DNA of 31,320 bases from Chara braunii (lineage: Eukaryota > Streptophyta > Charophyceae > Charales > Characeae). The position numbers and the translations under genes are program-made. This document shows, piece by piece, positions 1 to 9,346 of the stretch; the first letter of the stretch is position 1, and each line of letters starts with the position of its first letter. The notes under the pieces are model-generated. The model saw only the letters and a program-made list of their open reading frames with translations, ran no database searches and was not told the origin of the DNA. The DNA lies in assembly GCA_003427395.1 (NCBI GenBank), contig BFEA01000411.1:941621-972940 (forward strand). The letters run 5' to 3'.

Positions 1-500
1 ATTGTGGTGCTGTGGTTTCAGCAAGCACGGGCTTCGGCAACAACGTATCTGGCTTTCTGCAAATGTTGACAGTCGCGTACCTGCAGAAGAAGAAGAAGAA
101 GAAGAAGAAGAAGAAGAAGAAGAAGAAGAAGAAGAAGAAGAAGACGAGGAGGAAGAAGAAAATATTGAAAGAAAAAGTAGGAGGGGAGAGGTGGATAAAG
201 AAGATGAACAAGGAGGGAGGAGAGAAGAAGAAGAAGGGGTTGGAGGTCGGGGGTTAGGGGGATTGTGGTGCTGTGGCTCCAGCAAGCACCGGGTTCGGAA
301 ACAACGTATCTGGCTTTCTGCAAATGTTGACAGACGTGTACCTGCAGAAGAAGAAGGAGAAGAAGAAGAAGAGGAGGACGAGGACGAGGAGGAGGAAGAA
401 AAAGATATTGAAAGAAAAAGTAGGAGGGGAGAGGTGGATAAAGAAGATGAATGAGGAGGGAGGAGAGAAGAAGAAGAAGAAGAAGAAGAAGAAGGTGGGG
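1..500. repeat. 261-bp tandem repeat, two copies with GAA tracts
   Basis: The unit starting at base 1 (ATTGTGGTGCTGTGG) starts again at 262, and both copies share the segment around CAACGTATCTGGCTTTCTGC followed by a GAA-rich purine tract. Copy 1 carries a near-perfect GAA run (about 84-143); copy 2 has an interrupted GAA/GAG tract. Open frames across it encode only poly-Glu or poly-Lys and are products of the repeat, not genes. The window may start inside a longer array. Confidence 0.8.
84..143. repeat. (GAA)n microsatellite
   Basis: About 20 uninterrupted GAA/AAG triplets directly follow CTGCA within the first 261-bp unit. Purine-rich on the plus strand, so potentially triplex-forming; length is prone to sequencing and assembly error. 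Confidence 0.9.
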
Positions 501-546
501 GCTGGGACTTTTTTGGCTGAGCCATCGGGGGACAGTTTCGCGAACT

Positions 547-548
<2 letters not shown>

Positions 549-581
<33 letters not shown>
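549..581. repeat. (CT)n microsatellite
   Basis: Perfect CT dinucleotide run of about 16 units, followed by a T-homopolymer near 606-620. Confidence 0.9.
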
Positions 582-583
<2 letters not shown>

Positions 584-750
584 GTTTGCTTTAGCGCACG
601 CTACTTTCTTTTTTTTTTTTTAAAGGCCTCGATGGACCACGAATCAGAATGAAACTGATCAGAGCAGATACCACACATGATCGTTGGGGGGGGAGATTCG
701 GCTGGTGCGTAGGTAGTTAGATTGGGGTCTCTCTCTCTACCGCACGCCTA

Positions 751-786
751 CTCTCTCTCTCTCTCTCTCTCTCCCTCCCGGGGGCC

Positions 787-834
<48 letters not shown>
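751..834. repeat. Compound (CT)n-(GT)n microsatellite
   Basis: A CT run (751-772) is followed after about 19 bases by a TG/GT run (792-834) of about 21 units. No coding potential beyond low-complexity peptides. Confidence 0.9.
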
Positions 835-835
<1 letters not shown>

Positions 836-875
836 TACCACACGTCTGCTTGCGCACCTACGCTTCCACACAACA

Positions 876-906
<31 letters not shown>

Positions 907-931
907 AAGAAGAAGAAGAAGAAGAAGAAGA
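876..931. repeat. (AAG)n microsatellite
   Basis: About 18 AAG triplets, the second purine trinucleotide array within the first kilobase. Flanked by degenerate GAT/GAC triplets near 970-1010. Confidence 0.9.
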
Positions 932-1089
932 AAACGTACGTGTGGCGGGGGGGCTGGCGTCACTCCACGGCGATGCTGATGACGATGACGATGACAACGG
1001 CGATGGGTGACAACGGCGGGGGCGTTGGCCTGTTGACGGGACGGCTGGTGAGTCGGGGGGGAGGTGGGAAGCGGTAGGCCTGAGGGAAC

Positions 1090-1192
1090 GGCAGCTCCTC
1101 CAATTTTCGAAAAGGGAGGCCTCATCTGGGCCGCCGATCTTTTGAGATCAGCGATCCAGAGAGAAAGCCCTTTTCGAAAATTGGAGGCTGCC
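1090..1192. repeat. Inverted repeat with ~25-bp arms
   Basis: The left arm at 1090-1116 contains CCAATTTTCGAAAAGGG. The right arm at 1168-1192 is its reverse complement except for a 2-base TC insertion. The interior holds a smaller palindrome (GATC..TTTT..GATC type, near 1136-1155). The structure could be a foldback element or a recombination hairpin; no transposase or target duplication is visible. Confidence 0.75.
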
Positions 1193-1212
1193 CTATCGGA
1201 CCCGTTTCATCT

Positions 1213-1270
1213 TTTTTTAGGGCCAGGAGGCCCCCACAACCCACGTGGGGGCCTCCTGGCCCCAAAAAAA
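1213..1270. repeat. GC-rich hairpin, ~25-bp arms, 7-base loop
   Basis: The left arm is a T-run followed by GGGCCAGGAGGCCCCCAC. It pairs with GTGGGGGCCTCCTGGCCC followed by an A-run, around the loop AACCCAC. With the outer T/A runs it resembles a GC stem followed by U-tract, but in a eukaryote this is more likely foldback repeat DNA than a terminator. It lies 20 bp after the 1090-1192 inverted repeat. Confidence 0.75.
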
Positions 1271-1398
1271 ATTGAATCGGCCAGTATCCGCCTATGCGCT
1301 ATATCCGACCGGATGGCAACCGGCCCGATGGACCGGCCGGTCCCACCGGCCCGGTTCCGGTTGGGGGTGGACCCCCCAGTGGGACCGGGTTTACAGCC

Positions 1399-1489
1399 CT
1401 GACTCAGACTAGTTTTTCAACTTTTTTGTTTGTCTCCCATCAACTGACTCAGACTAGTTTTTCAACTTTTTTGTTTGTCTCCCATCAAC
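1399..1489. repeat. 45-bp direct tandem duplication
   Basis: The segment starting CTGACTCAGACTAG at 1399 is repeated from 1444 with no difference that I can see, a recent slippage or unequal-exchange product. Noncoding context. Confidence 0.85.
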
Positions 1490-1599
1490 TCGCCCAAATT
1501 TATGGTTTCAGATTTGGAGTCATTCAGAAATCCATACGCCACTGCCACTCAAATAATACATTTTGGTACACATGTTGTGGAAACAATGCAACTTGCGAC

Positions 1600-1709
1600 C
1601 ATCTTCACCCAAATAGAACACCCGGTCATTATCACTGTACCTGGACCGCAACTTGGCGCAAATGCAGCTATAATGACTGGGCGGCGACCGTTCTATTCGG
1701 GCGAAGATG
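1600..1709. mobile_element. Foldback MITE, copy A
   Basis: Terminal inverted repeats of about 35 bp. The left arm (1601-1633) runs ATCTTCACCC..ATAGAAC..CCCGGTCATTAT and the right arm (1670-1709) is its imperfect reverse complement, ending TTCTATTCGGGCGAAGAT. Total length is about 110 bp and there is no coding capacity. A diverged second copy with the same arms lies at 17796-17906, which makes this a repeat family and not a chance palindrome. Superfamily is unknown; I cannot fix a target-site duplication. The mobilising transposase is not in the window. Confidence 0.7.
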
Positions 1710-2207
1710 TTAGTTTAGGCTTCAGCAGTTCTGCTCATCTTCCATTGCAGTCTCACTTTGAGAAGCCGCCTCCTCAAAAGCTTAGCATTTCCTGCTCACT
1801 CTTTGTTGGTTCTTAAACTTTATGGACTGTCTTTTCATTCAACATCTGTGACAGCAAGCTGTTTGCACGCTTGACATTCCCCTGCACCACCTCCACCCAA
1901 ATACAGGCATCTCTTCACTGCAACATGCCTTCCCTGGGAGCCACATACGCAGGAAAAGGAGAATATCAATCAATGATTAATGGATGACTACTGAAGGCAA
2001 TTGTTTCCTCTGCCGTAGCACTTTTTACCTGTCTTTCTTATTTTGTACAGCAGTAATACATCAGATGTGTTGCTCAGAACAAGTGTCTTCGCACGGTGCT
2101 CGTTTGTCATCATGTGTCCAAAATTGATGTTCTTTTGTGCCAATGACATGCATGATCTGCTCACCTGAGCCACCCATGACAACAGAAAGGCACAACCACG
2201 AGGAAAC

Positions 2208-2370
2208 CATCAGTTCAGTTCCTTTTCCACCGGCAAGTCATGGAATACATAAATTGACAAAGAATTTGAAAGAAACAAAAAAAGGTAAATAAACGGACAC
2301 ATCCGCGCTTCCCTCCATCAAGACTCTGGAGTCTGGACAGCATTGATTTCTCCCTCATTGAGCATTGACT
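2208..2370 (-). mobile_element. Possible diverged LINE 3'-UTR fragment
   Basis: Bases 2208-2240 match 4265-4297, in the 3' region of the LINE, at about 29 of 33 positions, including CCGGCAAGTCA. A second block with CAGCATTGATT (near 2340) matches 4357, in the same order. This suggests a second, older LINE 3' fragment in the same orientation. No A-tail is preserved at its minus-strand 3' end. Confidence 0.35.
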
Positions 2371-2371
2371 T

Positions 2372-3058
2372 TTAGACATCAGGATTGCCGAGACTGCCAA
2401 AATGGCTTGTTACCAAGAACCCGGGAAGTTCTAGCCTTGGTCTGAAAGCCATAGTTTGGGGTTGATGATCTAGGTCACCAGGCTGGTAGTGTGTCTTCCC
2501 CCAAGCATTTGTCTTGACCGCTTCCAGGCATGTTATGCTACCGCTTCCAGGAGAGTCGGTTGTGTCGTAGATCTGCAACTTTGCCTCTAAACACCCATCT
2601 CTGAACACCTTCAGGTTTCTAGCCACTAAAAACAAGATTCCAGGCATAGGAGGCGCACATACATCTCTTTCCAATACACAGTTGTTTGAGCAGAAATCCA
2701 CACAAAGACAGCACCAGTACTCGGTTGTCACACCCATAATATAAAAATAACCTATTGTGAAATACAAATAAAGCATGACGACGACCATACTCTGCACCTC
2801 CTGGCGATTTTCCTTACATGTTTCAGCAGGCGTCACATTTTCGCAATAAATCGCAGTTTCCCAGTGGGGACTGTACAGGTGTTCGGCTTTGTAGTTTGTT
2901 GTCTTGTTTTGAGCCTTGCGGGACTTGATCCCGTGACCTGTAACCTTTGTGTTTTGTTTACGAGTGTTGAGCTCATGGGACTTGATTCCTGGGTCTGTCA
3001 CTAGTAGTCTCTGTTTCGTAGTCCTAGGCCATTCGACCTTTTCCTTTTGCCTTGTCAT
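2372..3058 (-). CDS. Unrecognised 228-codon open frame
   Basis: This is the longest uninterrupted frame outside the transposons. Its translation is not low complexity, but I recognise no domain. A hydrophobic stretch of about 25 residues rich in Leu, Tyr and Phe lies near residues 90-115. An internal imperfect repeat near the N-terminus (residues 22-50, GIKSHELN then GIKSRKAQ) comes from a DNA direct repeat. The 3' end overlaps the LINE-tail-like segment. Probably a chance or TE-derived frame; a real exon cannot be excluded. Confidence 0.15.
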   Translation of the reverse strand: MTRQKEKVEWPRTTKQRLLVTDPGIKSHELNTRKQNTKVTGHGIKSRKAQNKTTNYKAEHLYSPHWETAIYCENVTPAETCKENRQEVQSMVVVMLYLYFTIGYFYIMGVTTEYWCCLCVDFCSNNCVLERDVCAPPMPGILFLVARNLKVFRDGCLEAKLQIYDTTDSPGSGSITCLEAVKTNAWGKTHYQPGDLDHQPQTMAFRPRLELPGFLVTSHFGSLGNPDV

Positions 3059-4139
3059 AGGTCTAGGTCCCTTTTTCCCCTGTTTCCATCTAGATACAGA
3101 TGAGTCTTTGGTTGTTGCTTTTGGAGTCCGTCATAGGTCTAAGCAGAAGGTAGAAGTAGCGGGCAGGAAATTTGGTTCGGGTCTTTTCACGTTTTCGTTG
3201 GCTGGGGAAACTCTGACCGTCCGTTGTTGGAGCGCTGCTGCTCTATTTTGGGCGAGGTCATCTTCTTCCTCGAAGCCCAGCCATGGCCGGGGTTGGGAAA
3301 CAAAGTTGAAGATCGCACTGCTGCTATTTCGAAGCTCTGCACGAGAGCTTCCACAGGACTGTGTTGTTGGGTTTGGGCGCTGCCATTCTCCACTTGGCAG
3401 CCATATCTGCTGTTCCTCCTCACGAGGAACTTCATCTTCTTCGAAGTGCTGGGTCGGTTGTCTTCTTCTTCATCAGGACCTCCTGCGCTGCACTTCCCTG
3501 CCGGGGCTGAGCTGACGCTGCTATCATTGGGGTTGCTGGTTGAGATTGGCACGTTGTGACAGCTGTGGGGTTACTGCTGCTACGACAGCCATAGCCAGGG
3601 GTACGAGGTGGCGAGGAGGAAGAAGAAGACTCCTGCATACTTCGTTGAACACTTATTTCTGGTTGTTCGGGGTTGTTGTAAAAGCGGTTGTGATTCTTGG
3701 AACAAGTACTCTGGATTGATTGGAAGAGGGCGAGGGATTGCACAATTGAAATTCGTTTTTCAATTCTGTGTATTTTGAGCTTCTTCTGTGCATATCTTCT
3801 CTCCGGTTTTGTGTGGATTTGCCTCCTTTGAGTCTACTCTGCAATCGCATGCGTGTGTGGGAACGTGTGAATTTGTTGTGGATTCAAGTTCAATCGGGTA
3901 CATAACATTTTTTCTGCCGATGCCAACACACATCCAATGAACTAGAAAAACATGCAGGCCCCCAACGTGCTCCAGTGCACTTCATTCTGATGACCAGACC
4001 TCCTTACCCTGTCGATTCAATGCATTTCCAACAGGCAAGTATCAACTGACAGCGAACTCAAGTCTAGAGGCAGCAGCTCTGCTCCGCTCACTTGTTTTTT
4101 TTCTTTTTTCTTTTTTTTTCTCTTCTTTTCTTTTGTGTA

Positions 4140-4280
4140 AACAGGTCCTTGTGGTCCTGGCTCCTTGTCCATTCTGGGAGCGTCAGTCTGTTTCCTTTTT
4201 TTTTTTTTTTTAACAGGTCCCTATGGTCCTGGTTCCATGAGTCCATATCCATTCTGGGGAACATCAGTCCGGTTCCTATT
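4140..4280 (-). mobile_element. LINE 3' end with two tandem tails
   Basis: On the minus strand, one LINE terminus ends GGACCTGTT and runs into a run of about 15 A (plus-strand T-run near 4198-4212). Immediately after it a second, similar ~57-bp terminus (4140-4196) again ends GGACCTGTTT and runs into an A-rich tract (4092-4136). The two termini share the motifs CCAGAATGGA, CCAGGACCA and GGACCTGTT. This may be two insertions, the outer one extremely 5'-truncated, or tail-mediated duplication. Confidence 0.6.
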
Positions 4281-4560
4281 CCCCCGGCAAGTCAAATAGC
4301 AGTATTACATCACGTACCCACTCACACATCCTTCCGTCTGGCTGAAGGATCCTTGATCAGCATTGATTACTCCACTTGGTGGAGGATTGACTGTCAGCTT
4401 GCCTTTCCCTGTGATTCCTCTCAGAGTCTTCATCAGAGACCCTGTCAGATAGCCTTAAATGCAAGAAGCACCGAGAGAAGAACTGCTGTAAGTCTCAAGT
4501 GCCATGAACAGGCTGTTTGTAAGTGCGCCCAGCAAGTGTGCCCATGGTCATAAGTCCGAA

Positions 4561-5015
4561 CTATGAAGCTCCGAAGTCTTGAGGCTGTGGGAGGTGATTT
4601 TCCTGTTCTCCCTGCAGCGAGCAGGGGTTGTGCCAGTCATTCCATCTGAGGTGAAGTCCATGAATGCTCGCAACCTTTCCATTGATCAGCCATACTTTCG
4701 TGAAGTCTGCCAGAATCTCTTGCTGCTTCTCCTGATTCTCCTGCACTTGGATCCTGGCTTTCTTCCATTGAGAGAAGACTTCAGTCTCCATTGAGGATTT
4801 GGTCGTTGCCCACACCTTTTCACACAAACTGCTGGAGTTGTACAATGTTCTGAGGAAACAATTAGTTCCAGAGGGAAGATGCTCTTGCCCAGTAGTCTAG
4901 CGACCTCGTATGTGTTCAGGCAGTGTATGATGTTTTCCTGTTCATTGTCTGAGCACACTACACAGAGATCTGAGCTGTTAGGGTCGTTTTTTCTGATATG
5001 TAGCCAACTGTTCAA
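4561..5015 (-). pseudogene. LINE ORF2 C-terminus, RVT zinc finger
   Basis: The frame contains LCVVCSDNEQENIIHC (about 4919-4964), matching the C-x2-C...E..H..C pattern of the zf-RVT domain that follows the reverse transcriptase in plant LINE ORF2. Upstream text (SWLHIRKNDPN) fits the usual lead-in to this finger. The frame shifts after about residue 60; a second frame (4845-4561) carries the last residues, ending about 280 bp before the first A-tail. Confidence 0.65.
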
Positions 5016-5776
5016 GGGAAGTGCATTGTAGGTAATGAGCCACTGTAGGCTGCTTATTTTGACCGGGAGTATTGATTTATATTTTTTATATTTGTTCTGC
5101 TTCCTGGCCCAGTATTTTGTTCCACCTAACTTTGATCACCGGATTGGGGTCCTTCGTCTTTAGTAGCATTCTGTAGTCCGTTTTGACTGTGTATTGTGTG
5201 ATGTGAATGGGAGTTTTGCAAAATCTGTTGTTACTGGAGGACCAAGCCCACTCATCTGGGTCAAACTCTAATTCTTGGATTGCAATTTCAATTCAGAAGA
5301 TTGCATTTGGCCAACTGCCTAATACTTTTATTTTTTCAAGGGTGAATAAGCTCAGGACTGACTGTTGTGGGTCTGTGTTGTAGATGGAGGGGAGATTTGG
5401 GATTGGTCAGGTCTACCGGGAATGAGGTGAAGGCCCCTGAAAGGTCTGATCCCGGAGGTCTGTGGAGAATTGGTATGCCCTTGCAGGCACCGTCTCCTGT
5501 GTCAGTACTCCCCACTCGCCTACTCCCCACTCGCCTTGCTTCCAAGAGAAGTCCTCTTTGAGTACGTCTTTCCATCCATCCGGGAACTACTAATCACTGT
5601 TTGCAGGTTTTCATATCTATAATGGCAGCCGTCCAGGCGTGATTTAATCGTTCCCTCGTCAATCCAGTCCTTTCTATCTTCATCACAGATGTAACTGATC
5701 CTCCATACTCCCTGCTTGATCCATAAGAGCCACCGCTGGCTGCTTGAAAGTGAGAGTCAGTGATCGCTTGCGTCTC
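5016..5776 (-). pseudogene. LINE ORF2, unreadable connection segment
   Basis: Lies between the thumb and the RVT zinc finger of the LINE, so it should be ORF2. Frames are short and broken. A 15-bp direct repeat (TACTCCCCACTCGCC) occurs at about 5506-5535. I assign it by position, not by motif. Confidence 0.4.
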
Positions 5777-6446
5777 TCACACACGGGTTCCCAAATAGGG
5801 GTTGGCATAAGATTCCTCCTTAGATTTGGGTTTCTTGTTTTGTTTTGGAATAAAACTCCATATGTGAATAAGAGCAGTCCAGTAAGGAGTAGGGGACCGT
5901 GAATAGTTCAGTGAGGCGTTTGCTGGCCGTCTCCTGCGGTCAGTCTTCGGGGTCCACTCCTTGTTCATTACCCAGAATAGGCCTGCCGAGTTGGTTGGAC
6001 TACGGATAGGAGCTATGTCTCTGATACTGTCCAGTGCTAGTTTGTGCCATGCCAGTCTGGGTTGGGTTAGCAGCTTAATGATCCATTTGATCTGAAGAGC
6101 TTTAGTTTCCTGCTTTGGGTCGATGATTCCTTAGAGGCCTTCTTGTTATATAATGCCAGGGGGATATGTATTCAGTTTTGTTAGGGTCGCCTGACCAGAG
6201 GTACGACCTGGCTCTGCGGTTCAATTCCTTGTTCGTGTGATCAGGCATGGTCCAAATGGCAGCAATATACCAGATCATGGAGAAGATAGATGTGTTGATG
6301 TTCAAGGCCCTTCCTAACAAAGAGGTACCCCCATCGTCCTGTTCTGTTGATTTGAGTAGTTGGCAGGTTTTGTGCCATCTGTGGGGCGGGGCCATCCCCC
6401 ATCGTCCCGTTCTGTTGATTTGATTAGTTAGCAGGTTTTGTACCAT
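5777..6446 (-). pseudogene. LINE ORF2 thumb/connection region
   Basis: The minus frame 6446-6102 reads SIFSMIWYIAAIWTMP followed by LNRRARSYLWSG. This fits the conserved plant LINE segment after the RT palm (an iWY motif, then LN..R.FLWSG). The next frame, 5968-5777, continues with EWTPKTD and ALIHIWSFIP, typical of the region ahead of the zinc finger. The start of the 6446 frame is an artefact of the 68-bp duplication at 6331-6466. Confidence 0.6.
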
Positions 6447-6466
6447 CTGCGGGGCGGGGCCATCCT
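6331..6466. repeat. 68-bp tandem duplication inside the LINE
   Basis: The segment starting CCATCGTCC at 6331 is repeated from 6399 with a few substitutions; each copy includes GTTCTGTTGATTTGA and GGGGCGGGGCCATCC. Because 68 is not a multiple of 3, it shifts the ORF2 frame between the RT palm and the thumb region. Confidence 0.85.
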
Positions 6467-7537
6467 TGGTTACCAGAATTCCCAGGTAGCTCTTCCGTTT
6501 TTTCCCATGTCATGTCTGCTTCGGGACCTTCCAACCTGGGTGTTTCTTCATCTGCAAGCCACCAACTTGGTGGTTTTTTCCAGTTGACTTTCATTTCAGA
6601 GGCTAGCCTGAAAGCTTCCATTGCCCTGACAAGCACTTTCACCGAGGAATCCGATGCTCTTACAAGGACCATGAGATCATCAGCGAGCATTATGACTGTC
6701 GGGAATTGGATGTGGTGCAGGGTACCGATATTGAGCTCTGGCAATATTTGCATCGAGGGGTCTTTGAGTAAGAAGCAATAGCTTCGATTACAAATAGGAA
6801 GATTGGCGGAACTACGGGATCCCCCTGTCACACTGATCTTGAGATCAGGTAGGATTCAGACAACAGACCGTTGACCTGCATTGTTATAGAGAACTCTGAC
6901 CCATTTCCTGAAGTTGGGTCCAACACCCATTTTTTCATGCTTGCATTGAGGAAAGCCTGATCGACTTGATAGTAGGCTTTCTCGTAATCAAAGTGCAAGA
7001 TTGTTGTATTTAACCCTTTTTCTCCTTACTGGCTGCCTTCTTTAAAGTTAGAACATTATGGAGAATGTTATCCCTGGAATAAACCCAGCCTGGTCTATGT
7101 GAAATCATTTGCCGGAGAGGTTTAAGATCAGGTTGGCCAAGGCTTTAGCCAAGATCTTGTAAGGGAGAGTGAGTTAGGAGATGAGTCTGTAATTCCGGAT
7201 GTCTTCTCGATCTCCCTTCTTGTATAGTAACGTGACGACACGGCTGCTCAGTAGCTCTCCCAGACCTCCCTTTTCCCAACTGTCTTGACAGAAATATAGG
7301 AGAGCTCCTCATCATGGGCCATAACTTCTCCCAGAACTCCTTAGTCAGGCCGTTAATGCCTGGGGTCTTATCATTGTTCATAGTGTGAACCGCATATTGC
7401 AGTTCCTCTAAGGTTATTGGTCCATCGAGTACATCTGCCTGATCCTGGGAGATTGTTCTGTCTAGGGAATGGAGCATTTTCGATCTTGCTTCCCTTATGG
7501 GAGTAGGAGTGGGAGAGAAGGTTTTGGTCTGGTACAA
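6424..7537 (-). pseudogene. LINE ORF2 reverse transcriptase domain
   Basis: The N-terminal part (7537-7145) has ITLEELQYAV followed by DKTPGINGLTKEFW, the standard LINE RT entry motif (usually KSPG-DG). Motif A is FDYEKAYYQV at about 6963-6992: the catalytic first Asp is kept but the usually invariant second Asp is Tyr. The palm catalytic box is LADD (6676-6684 for ADD) within TVIMLADDLMVLVRAS. The frame is lost around 7250-7300 and again around 6830 (stop). Polymerisation activity is not expected. Confidence 0.8.
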
Positions 7538-7549
7538 TTCTTGGTAGAA

Positions 7550-7899
7550 TTACTTGGCTACTTTCAGGATTCCTTGACTGTCCATTCTTGCAAACTGGTC
7601 TACGGCCATCTCTTTAAGGGCTTCTACAGAGCTTGATCTATTGTTGGCCTTTATTCTTGCAAAGAATAATTTTGTCATTGATTCATTCAGTTCATAATCA
7701 TTCATCCTTGCCCTCAGTTGTAGTCCCATTGTCTCCATAGAGCAAGCTCCTCTCGAGTTTTTTTGAAGGCTAAGGAGTAGATCGGCGAGGATGGGTTGTT
7801 TATCAAGCCGGTCTCAGCGATTTCGAGTGCTGTTTCAAGAACTTGTTTCCTTCGCTTCTGATCATTTGCTAGTTTCCTAGAGATACGGGCTGCTGACAC
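7550..7899 (-). pseudogene. LINE ORF2 linker between endonuclease and RT
   Basis: Two overlapping frames (7899-7714 and 7738-7550) read as one Lys/Glu-rich helical linker. It contains TREELALWRQWDY and ESMTKLFFARIKANNRSS, resembling the usual LINE segment between endonuclease and RT (E..L...WF..GE.N). A frameshift lies near 7725. Confidence 0.6.
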
Positions 7900-7926
7900 A
7901 GACAGAGATAGGTAGCTTTCTTGGAA

Positions 7927-8870
7927 TCATTTCCATCTGTCCTGGCCTTCTAGAAAGATACCTTTTGAATTTTGCCAGCAGTCGTGAATACTATCTTGAA
8001 AAGTCTGGCTTAGGAGAAGAGAGTTCTTAAGCTTGTGAAAGCTGGCTCCTCTCGTTATATATTGATCAAAGCTGAATATCAGCTCTATTGGCTTGTGGTC
8101 CAATCCAGAGTACAATAGGAGAGCCAGGATATCTGCATCTTCGACAATCCCCATTAAGGCTTCAAAGACAAGGAAGTAATCAATCCGAGAGAAGTTCGTG
8201 CGATGTGTGTGGTAACTGTGGTTCTGCTTGACCACGGAGAAAGCTTTTCTGCCCCGGTACAGAGTACAAAATGGATCCACTAAGTTATGGCCCATCATAA
8301 GTCTGTGGATCGGAGCCGCTTCCTGTGAAGCCTGAGTAGATGTTGCCCAAGAGATCCGGCCATTATTCGGGTCCAGGGTAGCATTCCAGTCTCCTCCTAT
8401 GATGCAAGCCGAAAGTGGTGTTACTAATTGGCCCACCATGAGTGTGAACTCGGCTTTTTCTGTTGGGTTGTTCGGTGCTTAAACATGAATGATTCTTACC
8501 TCTTCCTCTTTCCATTTCAAGTTCATCAGGCAACATTTGCTTGTCTCCTCGTCCATTTATCCCCCTTGTACCGAGCCGGCCGAGTAGACACTTTAAGATT
8601 TTGGTTTGAGAATCACAGTGCCTTTCGTGCTAGATGTGCTGTCTGAGGCCCGCACCTCGTCCCTAACTCCACCTAATTTCCTTGTGAAGTATTTCCTGAT
8701 TTTTTTGGCGGTCTTCTGAGTTCGTAAGGAGAGTTTCTTGCATAATATCTGCCAGTTTTTTTTAGTAGTTTTTCAGCCCTTTAATGAGGTCATTTAGTTC
8801 GTCTTCTTTGTTGGTAATATTCCCAAGACCATTGACATTCCAGCTACAAATGATTAGGCCTTGTGTTTTC
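7927..8870 (-). pseudogene. LINE ORF2 apurinic-type endonuclease domain
   Basis: Exo/endonuclease/phosphatase fold that nicks target DNA for LINE integration. The N-terminal strand reads IICSWNVNGLG (WNVNGLG at 8822-8842), and the catalytic Glu sits in IMQETLL (near 8735). A second, better preserved frame (8439-7927) carries GGDWNATLDP with the metal/phosphate-binding D-x-N, then SRIDYFLV, then SGLDHKPIEL, where the usual SDH is LDH with the catalytic Asp-His retained. Stops at several points between 8460 and 8790 separate the two halves, so the gene is dead. Confidence 0.8.
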
Positions 8871-9346
8871 CAATCTACCTTCAGCCCCCTTACATTGGCC
8901 TGTCTTGTCAGCACATCCATGGTCGGGCTTGAATGGTGACCATGAAGGGGCCAGTGTTTCCAGCTCTAGGTGGCGTTTAGGCCCCCGGGTTCTGTAGAAT
9001 CTGCCTAGTCCCTGGGCGGATCAGACTGGGTATTGGACAGGGAATCATCCAACATATACTATCCAATGCTGCCGCTGATTTCTTTGGCCGGAGAACCCTC
9101 CAACTTGGCTTCTGGGGGCTGTCTCAATCCAATCGTCCATCTCCTCCTCAGTGTATTCATCTCTGTAGTATCTTTCCAGGTCTATTGCGGCCTATGGAGT
9201 CTGAATCAGAGTCTCCACTGAATTTTTTGTCACTAGTCAGAACAGCCAGTGATGAGGCCTGCTGTTCAGCAGGGATGCCATTTCCTGACAGCGCGCTGTA
9301 GGGAATAGTGTCACCGTGTCCCAAGGTTGCCATCTCATTCCTCCTT
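8871..9346 (-). pseudogene. LINE ORF1/ORF2 junction, unreadable
   Basis: Lies between the ORF1 frame ending at 9347 and the start of the endonuclease. No conserved motif is visible on either strand. It probably contains the end of ORF1 and a short inter-ORF spacer. Confidence 0.35.

Larger units (their letters stand above)
1710..4139. other. Stretch without a recognised gene
   Basis: Mixed-composition DNA with no family I recognise. Several overlapping frames of 100-228 codons exist on both strands but none shows known motifs. A LINE-tail-like segment lies at 2208-2370 and a pair of diverged ~70-bp direct repeats (GGGACTTGAT core) near 2910 and 2975. Spliced exons of a host gene could be hidden here, but I cannot show it. 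Confidence 0.5.

Noticed and set aside
2-1077. Open frames encoding poly-Glu, poly-Lys, poly-Arg, poly-Ser or poly-Leu
   Set aside because: They are translations of GAA, CT, GT and AAG microsatellites in several frames and have no other protein features.
2949-3743. Overlapping frames of about 100-190 codons on both strands
   Set aside because: Several frames are open at once, none has recognisable motifs, and Ser-rich composition suggests chance frames in TCT/TTC-rich DNA.
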